NCBI GenBank assembly: GCA_017165825.1
Contig: CM029369.1
Span: 12,180,565-12,244,564, forward strand
DNA from: Hepsetus odoe
Taxonomy: Eukaryota; Chordata; Actinopteri; Characiformes; Hepsetidae
Direction of reading: 5' to 3'
Length of the DNA: 64,000 nucleotides
Positions 35,976 to 47,984 of the stretch are shown piece after piece. The notes under the pieces are model-generated. The model was given only the letters and a program-made list of their open reading frames with translations, was not told the origin of the DNA and did no database searches. How positions within the stretch are numbered: position 1 is the stretch's first letter; every line of letters starts with the position of its first letter. The translations under genes were made by a program, and so were the position numbers.

Positions 35976-36211
35976 GGTGGCAGTCTAGGAGTAGAATAAT
36001 TAGCTCAAGACCAAGAGACCGTGGGTTTGAGCCTGGCACTATCCTATTTCAACATTAGCCCCTGAGCAATCCTTGAGATATCCTTGGTTGCTGGATAAAG
36101 GCGCCCTGTGCTGCACGGTGTATATGGGTTAAATGCAGGGAACGCATTTTGTTGTGGTTCACTGTGCTGTTGTGGTTCACTGTGCTGTCACCTTCACTTG
36201 ACTTCTAATCA
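35976..36211 (+). mobile_element. tRNA-derived SINE family 2
   Basis: The head is ggtggcagtctaggag, with a B-box-like gggtttgagcc and a middle part with ctgctgcacggtgtatatgg. The tail carries an exact 18-nt tandem duplication (gttgtggttcactgtgct at 36151-36168 and 36169-36186). Confidence 0.78.
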
Positions 36212-37613
36212 AGCAGTATCTTCAGGCAAGCCTCCTATGGTCAATTTATTTTTGTAAAAGCAACAAACCGTTTGATATTCTATGAAAAGTATTACACTTC
36301 CAAATTTCTTTTTATGTATTTATTTTTACAAAACTTGTAAAAAGAACTGAAAAACAAACATTACTCAAAAGTAATGTGGGAATGAGATAAAACAGAGCTA
36401 TCGGTTTTAGCCAATTCTACACGGTTAACAATAGAAGAAATGTGGACTTTGTTCTTGTTAAAATAACAAGAAAATATGTCTAACTTGTAAATTTTTTTTG
36501 GTGTTGCACCTTCATATGTCTCTTGAGATTTGTAGAATTTGTAGAATCAAATCAATTTTGCACCCACACTGCAGAGCTTAAATGTGTCACATCTTTTTCT
36601 ACTTCCAAGTTTGGCCATGACTTGAGTTGAAATAAGTAGATGTCTTTTAAAAATTATTTGTTCTTTCATCTGTCTATGTCTTTTTGACCATAAGGACCAT
36701 TAAAATATGTTACTTTTCATTAGTTTTTATTTTCAGTAATAATTGTTGACCATTTTCATATAAGTTTTTGTCAATTTAATTCACACTGACTCCAACAAAG
36801 TGGTGAAACCTTTTGTTAAAACTACACATATATTATATAAAAGACAGACTAACTAACAGAGGCTGATACAAACCATGTCACAGCAATTTTACTGGACAGT
36901 GTATAAAATGTGAACATGTATTAAAGTATTATTTTGAACATATTTCAGGCTACTCCACAAATCAGCCCTTAATCAACTGTTTTATACACAAAAACATACA
37001 AAGTTCCTATGATTTATCAAAATAAGAGACCATTATTCCAAAATCATATACTGATTTTGTGTGCCACAAGGAAGTTTACAAAACTGCAGAGCAGATGCGA
37101 GTCCTTTACAAGTTTGGCCTTCATTTATCGAGCAAAGCCTGAAAGAACTTGTTAAAGACCAGCGGACTAATAGTCTAAGCATGTCACACTATGCTTGCAC
37201 TGGGTTCAAAGCATTTAACCCTTTTCAAAGAAAACTGCTGATCCAACACACATGAGCCCCATATGTGAGACCAAACGTGAGACCAAAGTGACCACCTAAA
37301 AGACATCAGCCTCTTCAGCTGCTTCGACAGACTTGTCTTTGGGGGTTGCAGAACAAACTAAGCAGACCATATCCACTCATACACATAGAGGCTGTGGCAG
37401 ACAGCTGTTTTATTCCCCTCAAAAGGTGAGATTTTTGCTTCATTTTCACTGATTCTTACAGATCGCTTGTGTACAACACATGTCCAAAGCATTTTTACAT
37501 AATTTCTCACTTGCATGTATCTCAATGCAGCTATGCTACTTAAAAATATCTATTTGACATGATCTCCAACAAGTTCAGAACTAAAGAAAAAGAATTAAAA
37601 GAAAGAAACATAC

Positions 37614-37799
37614 CAGGTGATTTCTTGCAGGAGCGTGAGGGCATCATGTAGTTCTGTCGGGGCAGTAGGGGCGAGGAGGGCAAGGACATGGAGACTCCTT
37701 TAGAAAGGCTAAGTCTCAACCTTTCATCAGTAAGGTAAGGAGTCACACTGCCTGGATCGTGTCCTCTTCTCTGGGCACCTAGCAAGTGCGGCTCACCAA
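37614..37799 (-). CDS. tanc1: tanc1 coding exon A (N-terminal conserved motif)
   Basis: This is an internal exon of 186 nt, read in phase 1 to phase 1 (two bases finish the upstream codon, one base is left over). The acceptor is ttgttctag and the donor is G|gtatgt. It encodes about 61 residues that begin GEPHLLGAQRRGHDPGS and contain SKGVSMSLPSSPLLPRQ, followed by KKSP. The SLPSSPLLPRQ block is a hallmark of the N-terminal region of TANC1, a scaffold that binds PSD-95-type proteins at excitatory synapses. The function of this block itself is not known to me. The region is low in structure and rich in Ser and Arg, so it is probably disordered. The upstream exon must end in phase 1 and carry the start codon. 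I could not find it in 37.8-64 kb. Confidence 0.87.
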
Positions 37800-38046
37800 C
37801 TAGAACAATGAAAACAAGGCCAGATGTGAATCAGTTGTCAGTGTATCACACTTACCAAATCTAAAAGCTAAGTGAATGTAACATCTAATGCCTAAGCACA
37901 CATTCTGTTTGATCTTAATTGCTTTCTGAAAGCAGTGGATACACATGTAATGTGCCTGCAATGCCACCAACAATAGAATAAACCATGTGCTTTCCAAAAA
38001 CAAGAAAGATGCATCTCTTTTCAAGAATATTTTCTTGGACAGCACC

Positions 38047-38249
38047 CTACCTCAGAGCAGCGATGGACACAGGATCGGAAGATTGTGGGTTCAAACCCCT
38101 TACCAATAGGTTGCCCTGAGGTACCCTTGAGCAAGGTACCGTCCCCCCAAAAAAAGCTGCCACCTGCTGCAAGGTGTGTGTTTGTGTGCATGGGTTAAAT
38201 GCAGAAGTCCAATTTCGTGTTCTCACAATGACAAGAATTTTCACTTTTT
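38047..38249 (+). mobile_element. tRNA-derived SINE family 2
   Basis: A degraded head (cagcgatgg) is followed by gatcggaagattgtgggttc, then the GGTACC-containing middle and the cacaatgaca tail. It lies 250 nt upstream of exon A. Confidence 0.8.
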
Positions 38250-39833
38250 TCATTTTGCTTTATCAGATCATAGAATGGTCATATCATTTCACAAATACCA
38301 GAAGCTTAGGTTTGGGGGTAAAAATACATGCAAATTTTTTATCAGGACTTTGACTAGGCCACTACAAATATTTGACTTGCTGTTTTGCTTTTGATTGTTT
38401 TCCTGCTTCATAACTGAACAAGAAAGAAAGCATTATAGCAAAGGCAGTATGATCTCTGGACAATGTTCTGCTGAGAAACTGGGTCCTGGCAATCATGTGG
38501 ATTCCACTTTGACACCTACCTAGACACTGTTAAATTGTTTTCCTGTGTGAGTGCTCAGAATCTCAGGTTGGGGGTGGGGGTGCATTAACTGCTTAGAGAG
38601 AGAAGCAACCTCCTATCAAACCTTAAAAAAAGAAACACTGTGTGGATTTAATTTCAAAAGATTCCGTTCTCTGCAGTAAACAGAGCCTGCCTTTGCATGG
38701 CTGATGGCTAAAAAATGAAAAATAAGTTGTACATTCAATGAGACTTGTCATGTAGGCTAATATCTCATAGACAAAGCAGACCTTAACTCTTAATCATTTA
38801 ACAATCTTGCTGAGCTGCACTGGGCCTCTCTCACTAAATGAGTCTAACACACTTTCTGTCTCCTCTTCGGCTGGGGTAAACTGATGAGAAATTCAGATTC
38901 CGATTCCAGAATGAAAGCATTGGTTGCAATGTTGAGTTTCAGCCCCAGCTCCAGCTTTTCACTGAATACACTTAGCAAAATAAACTGAATGTATACAAAT
39001 TACATCTGCACTGAGAATCCTCATATGTAGTTGTTTTCATATGAGTGAGTTTCAAATACATTTATTTACTTTCAATTGTTTTATTTCATCGACAGTGTAT
39101 TCTCTTATTCAGACAGAAGGGATATTCTGATTATGACTCTAATTCTTTAGTCATAAAGGTGAAGAAAATCTATATACTTTAAAGAAAAGAAATGAGAAAG
39201 AATTCCACTCTCTCTCAAACAACAAAAACAAAGATGTCTACTGTTTAAAAGGCACCTACACAGAAAGCACTTGTACCCCAAGTAACACCTCAGCCAGACT
39301 CCATTCTCTCTCTGGCTCCCATGAATCGCTTTGTGAGATAAGCCTCTGATCTTTATGGCCTCTAGAGAATAAGTTAACCTCAGAGGGCACAGAAGAAAAA
39401 AAATCCCAATAACTTCAGGGCCAGGAATTTACTTTCAGCCACCAAATTCCTTTATATGGTCAATTACCAGAGTTTCACTGTGTACAAAAAATTAAATCTA
39501 TTTAAGGATTATGTACGCCTAATGACATTGATTCTAAAAAACATAAAACACCTGAGTATGGTTATTTTTATAATGATACATATGCAAGCTACAAATAAAG
39601 TTTCTGGGTTCTGAGCTGAAAGGCAGCCATAGTAGGCCCTTAAAGACCTAGCACTCACTCCTACAGAGCACTAGTTTAAAACAGCCATAACAAGCCGATC
39701 CAGTGAACTGGTCCAGGAGTATAGGAGTATATGAAAAGGAGGACCTACTGCTAGCAGACTTCAAACACAAAATGGTTGAGGATGAAAATTTGTTTGCGAT
39801 GTGTGCAAATCCTCCATGTAAAGTATTTTATGT

Positions 39834-39838
<5 letters not shown>

Positions 39839-39885
<47 letters not shown>

Positions 39886-39910
39886 TATACACACAGACAC
39901 ACACACATAC
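39839..39910. repeat. (TA)n(CA)n compound microsatellite
   Basis: A TA array passes into a CA array with a few interruptions. Confidence 0.93.
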
Positions 39911-41181
39911 ACACTCGAAGTAAGAGACAAATGTATTCCCAGAGTGAGTCCAGTAGGAACATCAAACTAAAATGTTTCCCTCAGGAGGGATAATCTGATT
40001 CATGTCACATGGTGGAAAGACAGCTAGGCCAGTCTGTTATTTCCAACCTCAGCCTAGAAAACGAGCAATGCCACATGAAAAGCTGCCAATAAAATGGCGT
40101 GTCAGGTTAGCACTGTCCACACAAAGGGATGAATCATGATCTAACCACAGAACAATCAGGAAGAGACCAAGGGAGAGAGAACAAGAATAGCATACAGCAA
40201 AATGGAATGAACATAAAGAGGAAAAAAAAAAAAACAAAGTGTAGCCTGAAGTCACCTCACCAAGTCTATTACTCCTCTCCTGGCTTGGACCAGACTAGCC
40301 AAGTCCAGCACTGCAATTTCAGCCTTGCTGAGGCAGAGAAAACCAGCCTTTGCTAATTATACGCTGCAGCTAGAGGATGTAAAAATGATTACAGATTCCC
40401 TCCGTCCTTTTCCATTTCTAGACAGTCAGGACAGGACGAAAGAGGCGATACACTGCCAACCTAGGGCTGATCATATTTTGTAAAGATATTATTTTAATGG
40501 CCAGAGCTTATTGCTAACTCTGGTTTGGAGGAGAAAGGCACTGACTACCTTTGAAAGGAGAACCACATAAAGAAAAAAAAACCACACATCCTAAATATTT
40601 ACCACCTTTTCTTTGAAGAGTATTTTAGCATGCAAGCACAAAAATATCAAAAGTCAACGGAAATCAGTGCCTAAAAACATTCATTTATTGGGGATTCATT
40701 GGGGAACAGGGTACAGAGCTGTGGGGGTTTCAGTTATGGGTACACAGCGCGATGCTGACACTTCAAACAATTAAATACGGTCCCAAATAACTTTTTACAT
40801 TTAAGAAGTCATACCTACTGTGCAGACTGCCACCATAACCTAGTAGCTACAGCATCATAAATGTGATACTCTGTACAGAAAAGGTAATGCAGCACCTGAT
40901 TGCCCAGAAAAAGCAAGCAAAGACAAGTTACAAGGAAGCTGACACATTGTAAAAAAGAAATTCGTAGCAGGCGATCAACCAAACACTGCCAAAGCAGTCT
41001 TTGCTATGTGAGATTTTAAGGGTTGCTTTCCCAGTCAGATGCTTACTTATAATAATAATGCACACAGTTATGTGCAAGTCTTATGAGTAAATCATAACTC
41101 AAAAGGTCATGAAGTTTTCAGGAAATGGATTTACACAAAGCACTCTTAAGCTACAACATGCTTGACACAGCACCCTAAGGT

Positions 41182-41416
41182 GAAAGTGAGTTTTCTTGTC
41201 ATTGTGAAACAGCACAGCACACAGTGAGACACACCAAAATTCAACCTCTGCATTTTCACACGTGCAGAAGGGAGCAGCTACTGAATGCGCCGGGGGAGTG
41301 ATGGGGACGGTACCTTGCTCCAAGGTACCTCAGTGCAACCTACTGGTCTAGGATTCGAACCTACAAACTTTTGATCCTGAGGCCTAGTCCCTAACCACTA
41401 TGCCACCGCTGCCTCC
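41182..41416 (-). mobile_element. tRNA-derived SINE family 2
   Basis: Minus-strand copy with head gcagcggtggcatagtggtt, a B-box-like gttcgaatcc, two ggtacc sites in the middle and the tail ttctca-cactttcacctta. Confidence 0.82.
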
Positions 41417-41895
41417 AGTTCCGGTTCAGCATCTTACTACTAATGTACAATATTAAACTCAGACCCACAGTAGATGATGTAATTTAAACTAAAAAAACCA
41501 ATCTGTAATGACTAGAAAGTAAAAAAGAAAGTTTTGTATTTACAGTGCAAAAGTATTCAGCCCCTTGGCTTTTTACATTCTAACCTGTAATTTAAATGTT
41601 TCTTAATCTTATTTTATGTGATGCATCTGCACAAAAGAGCCTAACGTGAAGTGAAATTAGAAAAATATCTATAAAAAAACAAAAAAAAAACAAAAAAAAA
41701 TTGTCATGTGCATATGTATTGCCATGAAGCCCCTTAAAAAGCCCTGGTGCAACCAATAACCTTCAAAAGTCACATAATTAGTGAAATGAAGTCCACCTGT
41801 GTGCAATCTAAGTGTCACATGATCTGTCAGTATAAACACACCTTTTCTGAAAGGCCCCAGAGGCTGCAACACCACTAAGCAAGAGGCATCACACC

Positions 41896-42897
41896 ATGAA
41901 GACCAAGGAGCTCTCCTAACATGTCAGGGACAAAGAAGTCAGGGTTGGGTTATAAAAAAATATCCAAACCTTTGATGATCGGAGCACCATCAAAATCGAT
42001 CATCTTAAAATGGAAAGAACATTGTACTACAACAAACCTGCCAAGAGAGGGCCACCTACCAAAACTCAAAGAGCGGGCAAGGAGGGCATTAATCAAAGCG
42101 GCAGCACAGAGACCACAGGTAACCCTGAAGGAGTTGCAGAGTTCCATAGCAGAGACTGGAGTATCTGTCTATAGGACCACAATAAGCCGTACACTCCATA
42201 GAGCTGGGCTTTAAGAAGAGTGGCCAGAAAAAAGCCATTACTTAACGTTAAAAATAAGAAGGCACATTTTGAGGTTGCCAAAAGGCATGTGGGCGACTCC
42301 CCAAATGTATGGAGGCAGGTGCTCTGATCAGATGAGACTATAATTGAACTTTTCGGCCACCAAGGAAAATGCTGTGTCTGGCGCAAACCCAACATATCCC
42401 ATCACCCCAAGAACACCATCGTCACAGTGAAACATGGTGGTGGCAGCATCATGCTGTGTGGATGTTTTTCAGCAGCAGGGACTGGGAAACTGGTCTGAGT
42501 CGAGGGAATGATGGATGGTGCTAAAAACAGGGATATTCTTGAGCAAAACCTGTGTCAGTCTGCCTGTGATTTGAAACTGGGACGGAAGTTCACCTTCTAG
42601 CAGGACAATGACCCATAGCAAATTGCTAAAGTAACACTCGAGTGGTTTAAGGGGAAACATTTAAATGTGTTGGAATGGCTTAGTCAAAGTCCAGACCTCA
42701 ATCCAATTGAGAATCTGTGGTCAGACTTTAACTTTGCTGTTTACAAGCGAAAACCATCCAATATGAAGGAGCTGGAGCAGTTTTGCCTTGAGGAATGGGC
42801 AAAAATACCCGTGGCAAGATGTGGCAAACTCATAGAGACTTCTCCAAAGTGACTTGCAGCTGTAATTGCCTCAAAAGGTGGCTCTACAAAGTACTGA
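41896..42897 (+). pseudogene. Tc1-type DD34E transposase, broken
   Basis: The frame starts at an ATG (MKTKELS) and is broken by several stops and shifts. The amino-terminal helix-turn-helix part reads GYKKISKPL in one frame. The catalytic part shows SDET, with the preceding Trp codon changed to a stop. It continues with KHGGGSIMLCGCFSAAGTGK, QDNDP flanked by two stops, and QSPDLNPIENLW with the Glu of the DDE triad. It ends near KGGSTKY and a stop. All three catalytic acidic residues are visible, but the gene cannot make a full protein. Confidence 0.9.
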
Positions 42898-43007
42898 CTT
42901 TAGGGGGTGAACAGTTATGCACGCTGAAGTTTTCTGTTATTTTGTCCTATTTGTTGTTTACTTCACAATAAAAAAAATACATCTTCAAAGTTGTAGGCAT
43001 GTTCTGT

Positions 43008-43090
43008 AACTGAATCCATAAAACAATCCATAGGCTCGCTGTGTGCTGTGCTGTGACCCCGCAATGACAAGGGTTGTCACTTTCACTTTA
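43008..43090 (+). mobile_element. SINE family 2 tail inside the Tc1 element
   Basis: Only the 3' part is seen: ctgtgtgctgtgctgtgacc, the caatgacaa motif and ttgtcactttcacttt. It sits in the right non-coding arm of the Tc1 transposon, so it inserted later than the transposon did. Confidence 0.65.
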
Positions 43091-43906
43091 ATTTGAGGTT
43101 GTGAGGCAACAAAACACGAAAAATGCCAAGGGGGGTGAATACTTTTGCAAGGCACTGTATTTAATGAAAAATAGTTCTCAGATGTTTTCATCTCATTTCT
43201 TTGTCTCAGTCGCTTTTGTGGCATAGGCGGCTCTCAAGAACTACTAATAGAAGAAGGTTGAAGCACAGTTCAGTTACAAGTGATAACAAGGGGCTAAAAA
43301 CCTTTGTAAATAGTATATTTCAGTTTTTTACATAACTATTTAACCTCTTTGCCTGATAACATAAAATGAAGTTTTCTTTAAGATGTGTCTGAAACATACA
43401 GCACAGAAAACTTGAAAGGGTGTGAAAACTTTCCGTACATACTGTAGATGTTCTGACATGTTTGTTCATGCAGTGTATATGACTGCAAGTAGAAAGTGTG
43501 CTTTGATCAACTAAAAAAGCCAGTCACAGATAATCTACACAGATTAAATGTATTATTTTACTTGTATATAAAAGTGTTTATCTCTTAGAGACAAATTAAA
43601 AACAAATGATGGAATTTGTGTCATTAACTACTGTCCAAATATACTAAATTAATTTGTTAATGGAAAAAGCAATTAAATTACTTTATATTGCATTTGTCCT
43701 AGAGTTGGTCTTCACCTCTCTTAACACTATCTATCATTAAATTACTTGGACAGTCACTTTGTAATTTATTTGACCTCACATAGTTTAAGCTTGTAAGCAG
43801 CAAGTTTGAAGAATTAAATGATATCTTAATGATACAGACTTAATTATGTTAAAGGTTTTTTTATGCTTCTGTATTTCTGACAGGAGCATATAGATGTCCA
43901 GGTTGA

Positions 43907-44115
43907 AGGTGGTGGTGGTCTAATGGTAGGGTACTTGCCTATGGACCTATGGCTCAAGAGATCCCAGGTTCAAATCCCACCTCTCGCACTACCATCACTG
44001 GGTCCCTGAGCAAGACCCTTAACCCTGAGTTGCTCCAGGGGGACTGTCCCTGTAATTAGGGCATGGAAGTCACTCTGGATAAGAGTGTCTGCTAAATGCT
44101 GTAAATGTAAATGTA
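43907..44115 (+). mobile_element. tRNA-derived SINE family 1, full length
   Basis: This is the clearest copy of the family: head ggtggtggtctaatggtagg, B-box-like aggttcaaatccc, core actaccatcactgggtccct, and tail ctctggataagagtgtctgc followed by taaatgctgtaaatgtaaat. Confidence 0.88.
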
Positions 44116-45460
44116 TTTATTCTGCCTTCTTTGGACTAAAAAATACTTCTGACCAAAACGTAAGATGCAGCCTTTACACATTGCCTTCTGCTTTGAAGTA
44201 GAGTTCAAATCAATTTTTAAAATATGAACATACAAATGGCACTTATCAAAACATCCATTTCATTATCTCTATTTTGATTTCTTCTATGAATATTCTAAAA
44301 TTTGAAGTTTCAATTTTGTGCAGAGGCAGGTTTGCAGACTGAAAAAGGTAACAAATAGATCTGTTACAAATATAGACTGAGAACATGTCAATTTGTGAAA
44401 AAGAGATAAACGGAGAAAGACAGAAACATCAGGCATTTCTCATTTAAAAGAAAAGAAAAAGAAAACCATGAAAAATTGATGTCCAAATATTTTCCACACT
44501 TACAGGCTAATCGGAATGTGTAAGAAAGGGGTCTTTATGAAACAGAAGCCTGCGGCTTTAGATCATTGATGGAAACAAATGAATCAATGAATTCAGGCCG
44601 ATGCTGTAAGCTGCTGGACTGATGGGCTGATGTTCGATGTGGCTCAGCATTAGTGCAGAGCTCTGTGGAATGTCTTTCCCAGTAGCCTCAAGGGAACACA
44701 TGGAGAAGGCCAAGAGCCATGACATTTTCCATTTCTCTTTATAAATGCTTCATTTCTGCTGGCCTGGGAAAAGTGCCCACACCAAAGTAATGTTCTCAGC
44801 CACATGATTATCTCAGAGGAGAGCACAAGAGGAATATGGGAGAGCTCTTAATATGCCAGTGGCACTTGTTTGAAGGCAAAAGTGTCCTTTATAATGTCTT
44901 TGTATATTTGTGTTACACTAGCTTCAAAAGATCTAATGACTGCAGGCTGGCCAGGTGTGATAATAAAAGAGCAGAATCAGCAAAAGTGTGTTATATTCAC
45001 ACATGCTCCATTAAGGCTCTGTAGTCAAATTCTGAAAGGCAAAACCATGCTGAAGCTATTATAGGGTTGTTGGAGTGTCTGTAGTTATTATAACAGCATG
45101 TCAGTGTTTAAAAGAGGGTATTCTTTTTCCTTTATTAACCTTTAAAACTGTATGTGTAATATCTGTTTTATAATCTTATGTCTATTTTAATACCATTTAA
45201 AAATACCAGCTGTCTTTTATATTGTGTAATATTTAAATGGTGAACAGACCAATAGATATGGTCTAAAATAACTTATAAAAGTTGTTACCTGAATTAACAT
45301 TAAAAGTTAAGAAGCTATTTTGGAGGTATATAGTTTTTGTCCAAAAGCAAGCATGCTTGTGTTTGGTCTCCTTTTGTTTAGTTTTCGGTCTCCAATTAAC
45401 AGATGCAAACATAAGCTTATGAGAATGTGTGCAATAAAGTTTTTCCCCAAGTCCTTGCTA

Positions 45461-45545
45461 CAAGGACCCATGCTGCCCCGTCCGGGAATCAAACACAGAA
45501 CCTTCTCGATGTGATGCCATAGCCCTACACACTGCAGCACCAAGT
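45461..45545 (-). mobile_element. tRNA-like SINE family 3, head fragment
   Basis: Read on the minus strand it has ttggtgctgcagtgtgtag, a gaaggttctgtg motif and a B-box-like gtttgattcccggacggggc. This matches a widespread fish repeat whose later part may be the fragment at 56.13 kb. Confidence 0.55.
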
Positions 45546-47640
45546 TTTGTATCTGCAAATCTATATCAGATGTTTTTAGGTTAGCACATTACTTGTTAAT
45601 TGCTATTTTACCAGACAGAAAGAAAAACATTGCCAAGAAATGTTCTTTTTCCATATCAGCGGGGTTTTCTGAAAAAGACTAGTTCCCAATTCCTGCACAA
45701 GGCAGTAGGTGGTCAAGTGTTGCTATGGTGATGATTTCCATAGGGGGCTGGTCACTGCGAGCAACCATACAAAAGGTCAAAGGTTAATGGTACAATGTGA
45801 GTGGCATTAGCACTGGTCATTAAGTAAGAGTTTCACATACAATCCAGGATGGGTAAAGAAAAAGATAACTAAAACTAGACAATAGTCTGAGGCCTATTGA
45901 GTGATCTTTATAAGCTGAGACAAGAGGGCCTCTGACAGAATAATCTCAGTATAAGACAAGAGTGAGAAGAGTCAAACTAGTGCAAGTGGGATTCTTGTAT
46001 GAAAATGGTGTTTACATGTACTTCACTCGCCAATGAGGACAACTTGTACTAAATTAAATAACATTGATTTTGCTCACTTCTAGAATGGAATACATTTTAT
46101 AGTCACTGCAGAACAGCAAAGCTTTAAATAATGAATCCCTGAAGATATTGAGCCCTTTACAAACAAGCAATCATTGACTCTGTTTAGTAGTGCTGGGCAT
46201 AAAAATGATTATCATGATACTTTTTGAGCTTTATCATTAAGCTACTGTTGTATCAGACCTTATGTTTAAAATTTGGGCTTGTACAACACTTTAAATTTTG
46301 AGGTAAAGAGAGTTTCACCGCTACACTCAGGAGTTGCAAATCATTGCTTTTGCATTGCATTTTGCATTGATGTCTATATACAAGTTTGAGCTGCTACTTA
46401 AATTAGAAGATAAATGCTTGTGCTAAATACAAAAGGAAATATCCTATGCTTCCCATGTTAGGAAAAATGCAAGAAGGCGATGATTAGAAGACCAGGAAAC
46501 CAGAGTTATAAGGAAGAGGCTACACTGTTCATATACTAGTGATTTCTATCTCTCTTGTGAAAAGATATTTGTTCTGATGTTAACTACTTTTTTTTTTGAT
46601 TCCTAAATTTGTTGCAGCCTCCAATGTTCTATCCCTCTAGCCCTCATTGACAGGGAGCAGGCGTTAACTACAAATTTTCTAAAGGATGTTGCTCTTGTTC
46701 TACATAAATGAATATTAAAAATTTCTCCTCTGCAAGCGAAGCACATAAATCTTAAAGGGGCTATATGCTGGAAATAAACAATAACTAGTCAATCTGAAGG
46801 TACTTCTGAATAATGGGGTCAGAAACTGCTGCTTAGCAAATCAGTGCCAGTAGGATGGACTCTTGAACCCACTGCAACATACACTAGAAGCCATTAAGCA
46901 GATCAAAAGAGGTCGTTTTTCCTTAGGCATTATGTGTTTGCATACACCAATGCACATGCAACCACATTTAACACCCGGACCATTGAATGATCAACTGTTC
47001 TCTTCAAAACACATACACCAAATCCCACCCCAAAAAAAAGTTCATTAACACTCAACTAGAGCCAATGTAATCAGTGTCTACACACCAAGCCTTATAACAT
47101 CATAGAACACTGTAAACACACAACGCATACCAAAGCAAAACACTGAGCAAAAATTTGTTGACATGTTGCATACTAATGTACACAGTCAAATCAGCAATGT
47201 AATATTTAGCTACCAACTAGTTGATTAAGGTGGTTATAGTCACCCAAACCATGCTTTAAGAGCAGTAAGGTTATTGCCATTATTTGCAATAGGGGTTCTA
47301 GAAATGCAATTTCTGAAGAGCAATTTCTTAGCAAATAATTTCTTACTCAAAAGAGGTTCCATTATAGGTGCATAGTAGGAATAAACGTATAAACTTGTGT
47401 ATATGAAATCTCCACTATTCAGTATCTGTATCTATTTTAGGTGTCATACTCCAATACATAGATCTGACATAATCCAATTGGCCCAGAGCCAGTCAAACTG
47501 TATGTTGACCTGCGAGTACAACGGTAAGTGGCCTGCCATTTGCTTTTTTGGGTCTCTGTCAATCCCAGATAATTCACCTGCAAAGCTAAAGCTAACTATG
47601 GGTCATTTCATGCCAAGACACAATAGACCAGGGCTGTCGA

Positions 47641-47790
47641 CCTCCAGTCCTGAAAAAGAAAAAAAAAAAAAAAAGTCCAGCACAATTTGGTGATTTCCCT
47701 CCATAAAAACGATGTAGTGAGTGTGTTTGAGGAGGGAAATCACCAAATTGTGCTGGACTCCAGCCCTCCAGGACTGGAGTTCAACACACC
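47641..47790. repeat. Hairpin-forming repeat with poly-A insertion
   Basis: There are perfect 29-nt inverted arms (47674-47702 and 47731-47759) around a 28-nt loop. An outer arm pair (cctccagtcctg at 47641 and caggactggag near 47769) is separated from the inner left arm by an A-tract of about 20 nt. It resembles a palindromic repeat common in fish genomes. Confidence 0.8.
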
Positions 47791-47920
47791 TGCAATAGAC
47801 GACCACTGGCACAATAAAGACGGGGTTGAAGACAATCATTATAAGCATAGCACTTTGTAAAGAGCAAGTTCCATTTACCTCTTTAAAGCAAAAGAGAGAG
47901 ATGTTTGAGGAGCTCAGAAA

Positions 47921-47923
47921 GTA

Positions 47924-47956
<33 letters not shown>
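47921..47956. repeat. (TA)n microsatellite
   Basis: This is a TA array just before the second Tc1 copy. Confidence 0.93.
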
Positions 47957-47984
47957 AAAAGATAATGGCTATAATCTCCAAGGA

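Larger units (their letters stand above)
30505..37613 (-). other. tanc1 intron A-B
   Basis: This intron is 7109 nt and the most transposon-rich of the series. It holds CA arrays, a Tc1-type fragment split by a SINE (31.7-32.35 kb), a 542-bp Tc1-type MITE (33.16-33.70 kb), a SINE-LINE composite (34.5-35.4 kb) and another SINE (36.0-36.2 kb). From 36.2 to 37.6 kb nothing was recognised. Confidence 0.8.
1..37799 (-). other. tanc1: tanc1 gene, partial span (eight internal exons)
   Basis: This is the extent of the gene visible here, running right to left and leaving the window at the left edge. The eight exons keep one reading frame across seven junctions: each donor phase matches the next acceptor phase, and every intron starts GT and ends AG on the minus strand. 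The translated blocks appear in the order expected for vertebrate TANC1: SLPSSPLLPRQ motif, RKPKYVESPRVP, TRLGFLLGEGIP, SPCSTLTSST, SSSENDDRSGSSLEW, TKLEDL, the P-loop, then a Pro-rich linker. TANC1 was preferred over TANC2 because, as I remember the families, the KGVSMSLPSSPLLPRQ and KYVESPRVP blocks are typical of TANC1. Fish often keep two tanc1 copies, and this window does not say which one this is. The start codon exon and the ankyrin/TPR part are missing. Confidence 0.88.
41543..43157 (+). mobile_element. Tc1/mariner transposon, near complete, inactive
   Basis: Both ends are present. The left end is cagtgcaaaagtattcagcc and the right end is the mirror of cagtgccttgcaaaagtatt, each followed by ccccttgg-type sequence. 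A TA dinucleotide flanks both sides (41541-41542 and 43158-43159), the normal target duplication of this superfamily. The element is 1615 bp and contains a broken transposase gene and a nested SINE tail fragment near its right end. Confidence 0.92.

Noticed and set aside
41099..41323. Minus-strand frame of 74 residues
   Set aside because: It lies in a SINE copy; not a gene.
43907..43990. tRNA gene candidate
   Set aside because: A- and B-box-like motifs are present, but the sequence continues into a SINE core and tail and occurs in several copies. No clean cloverleaf was seen.
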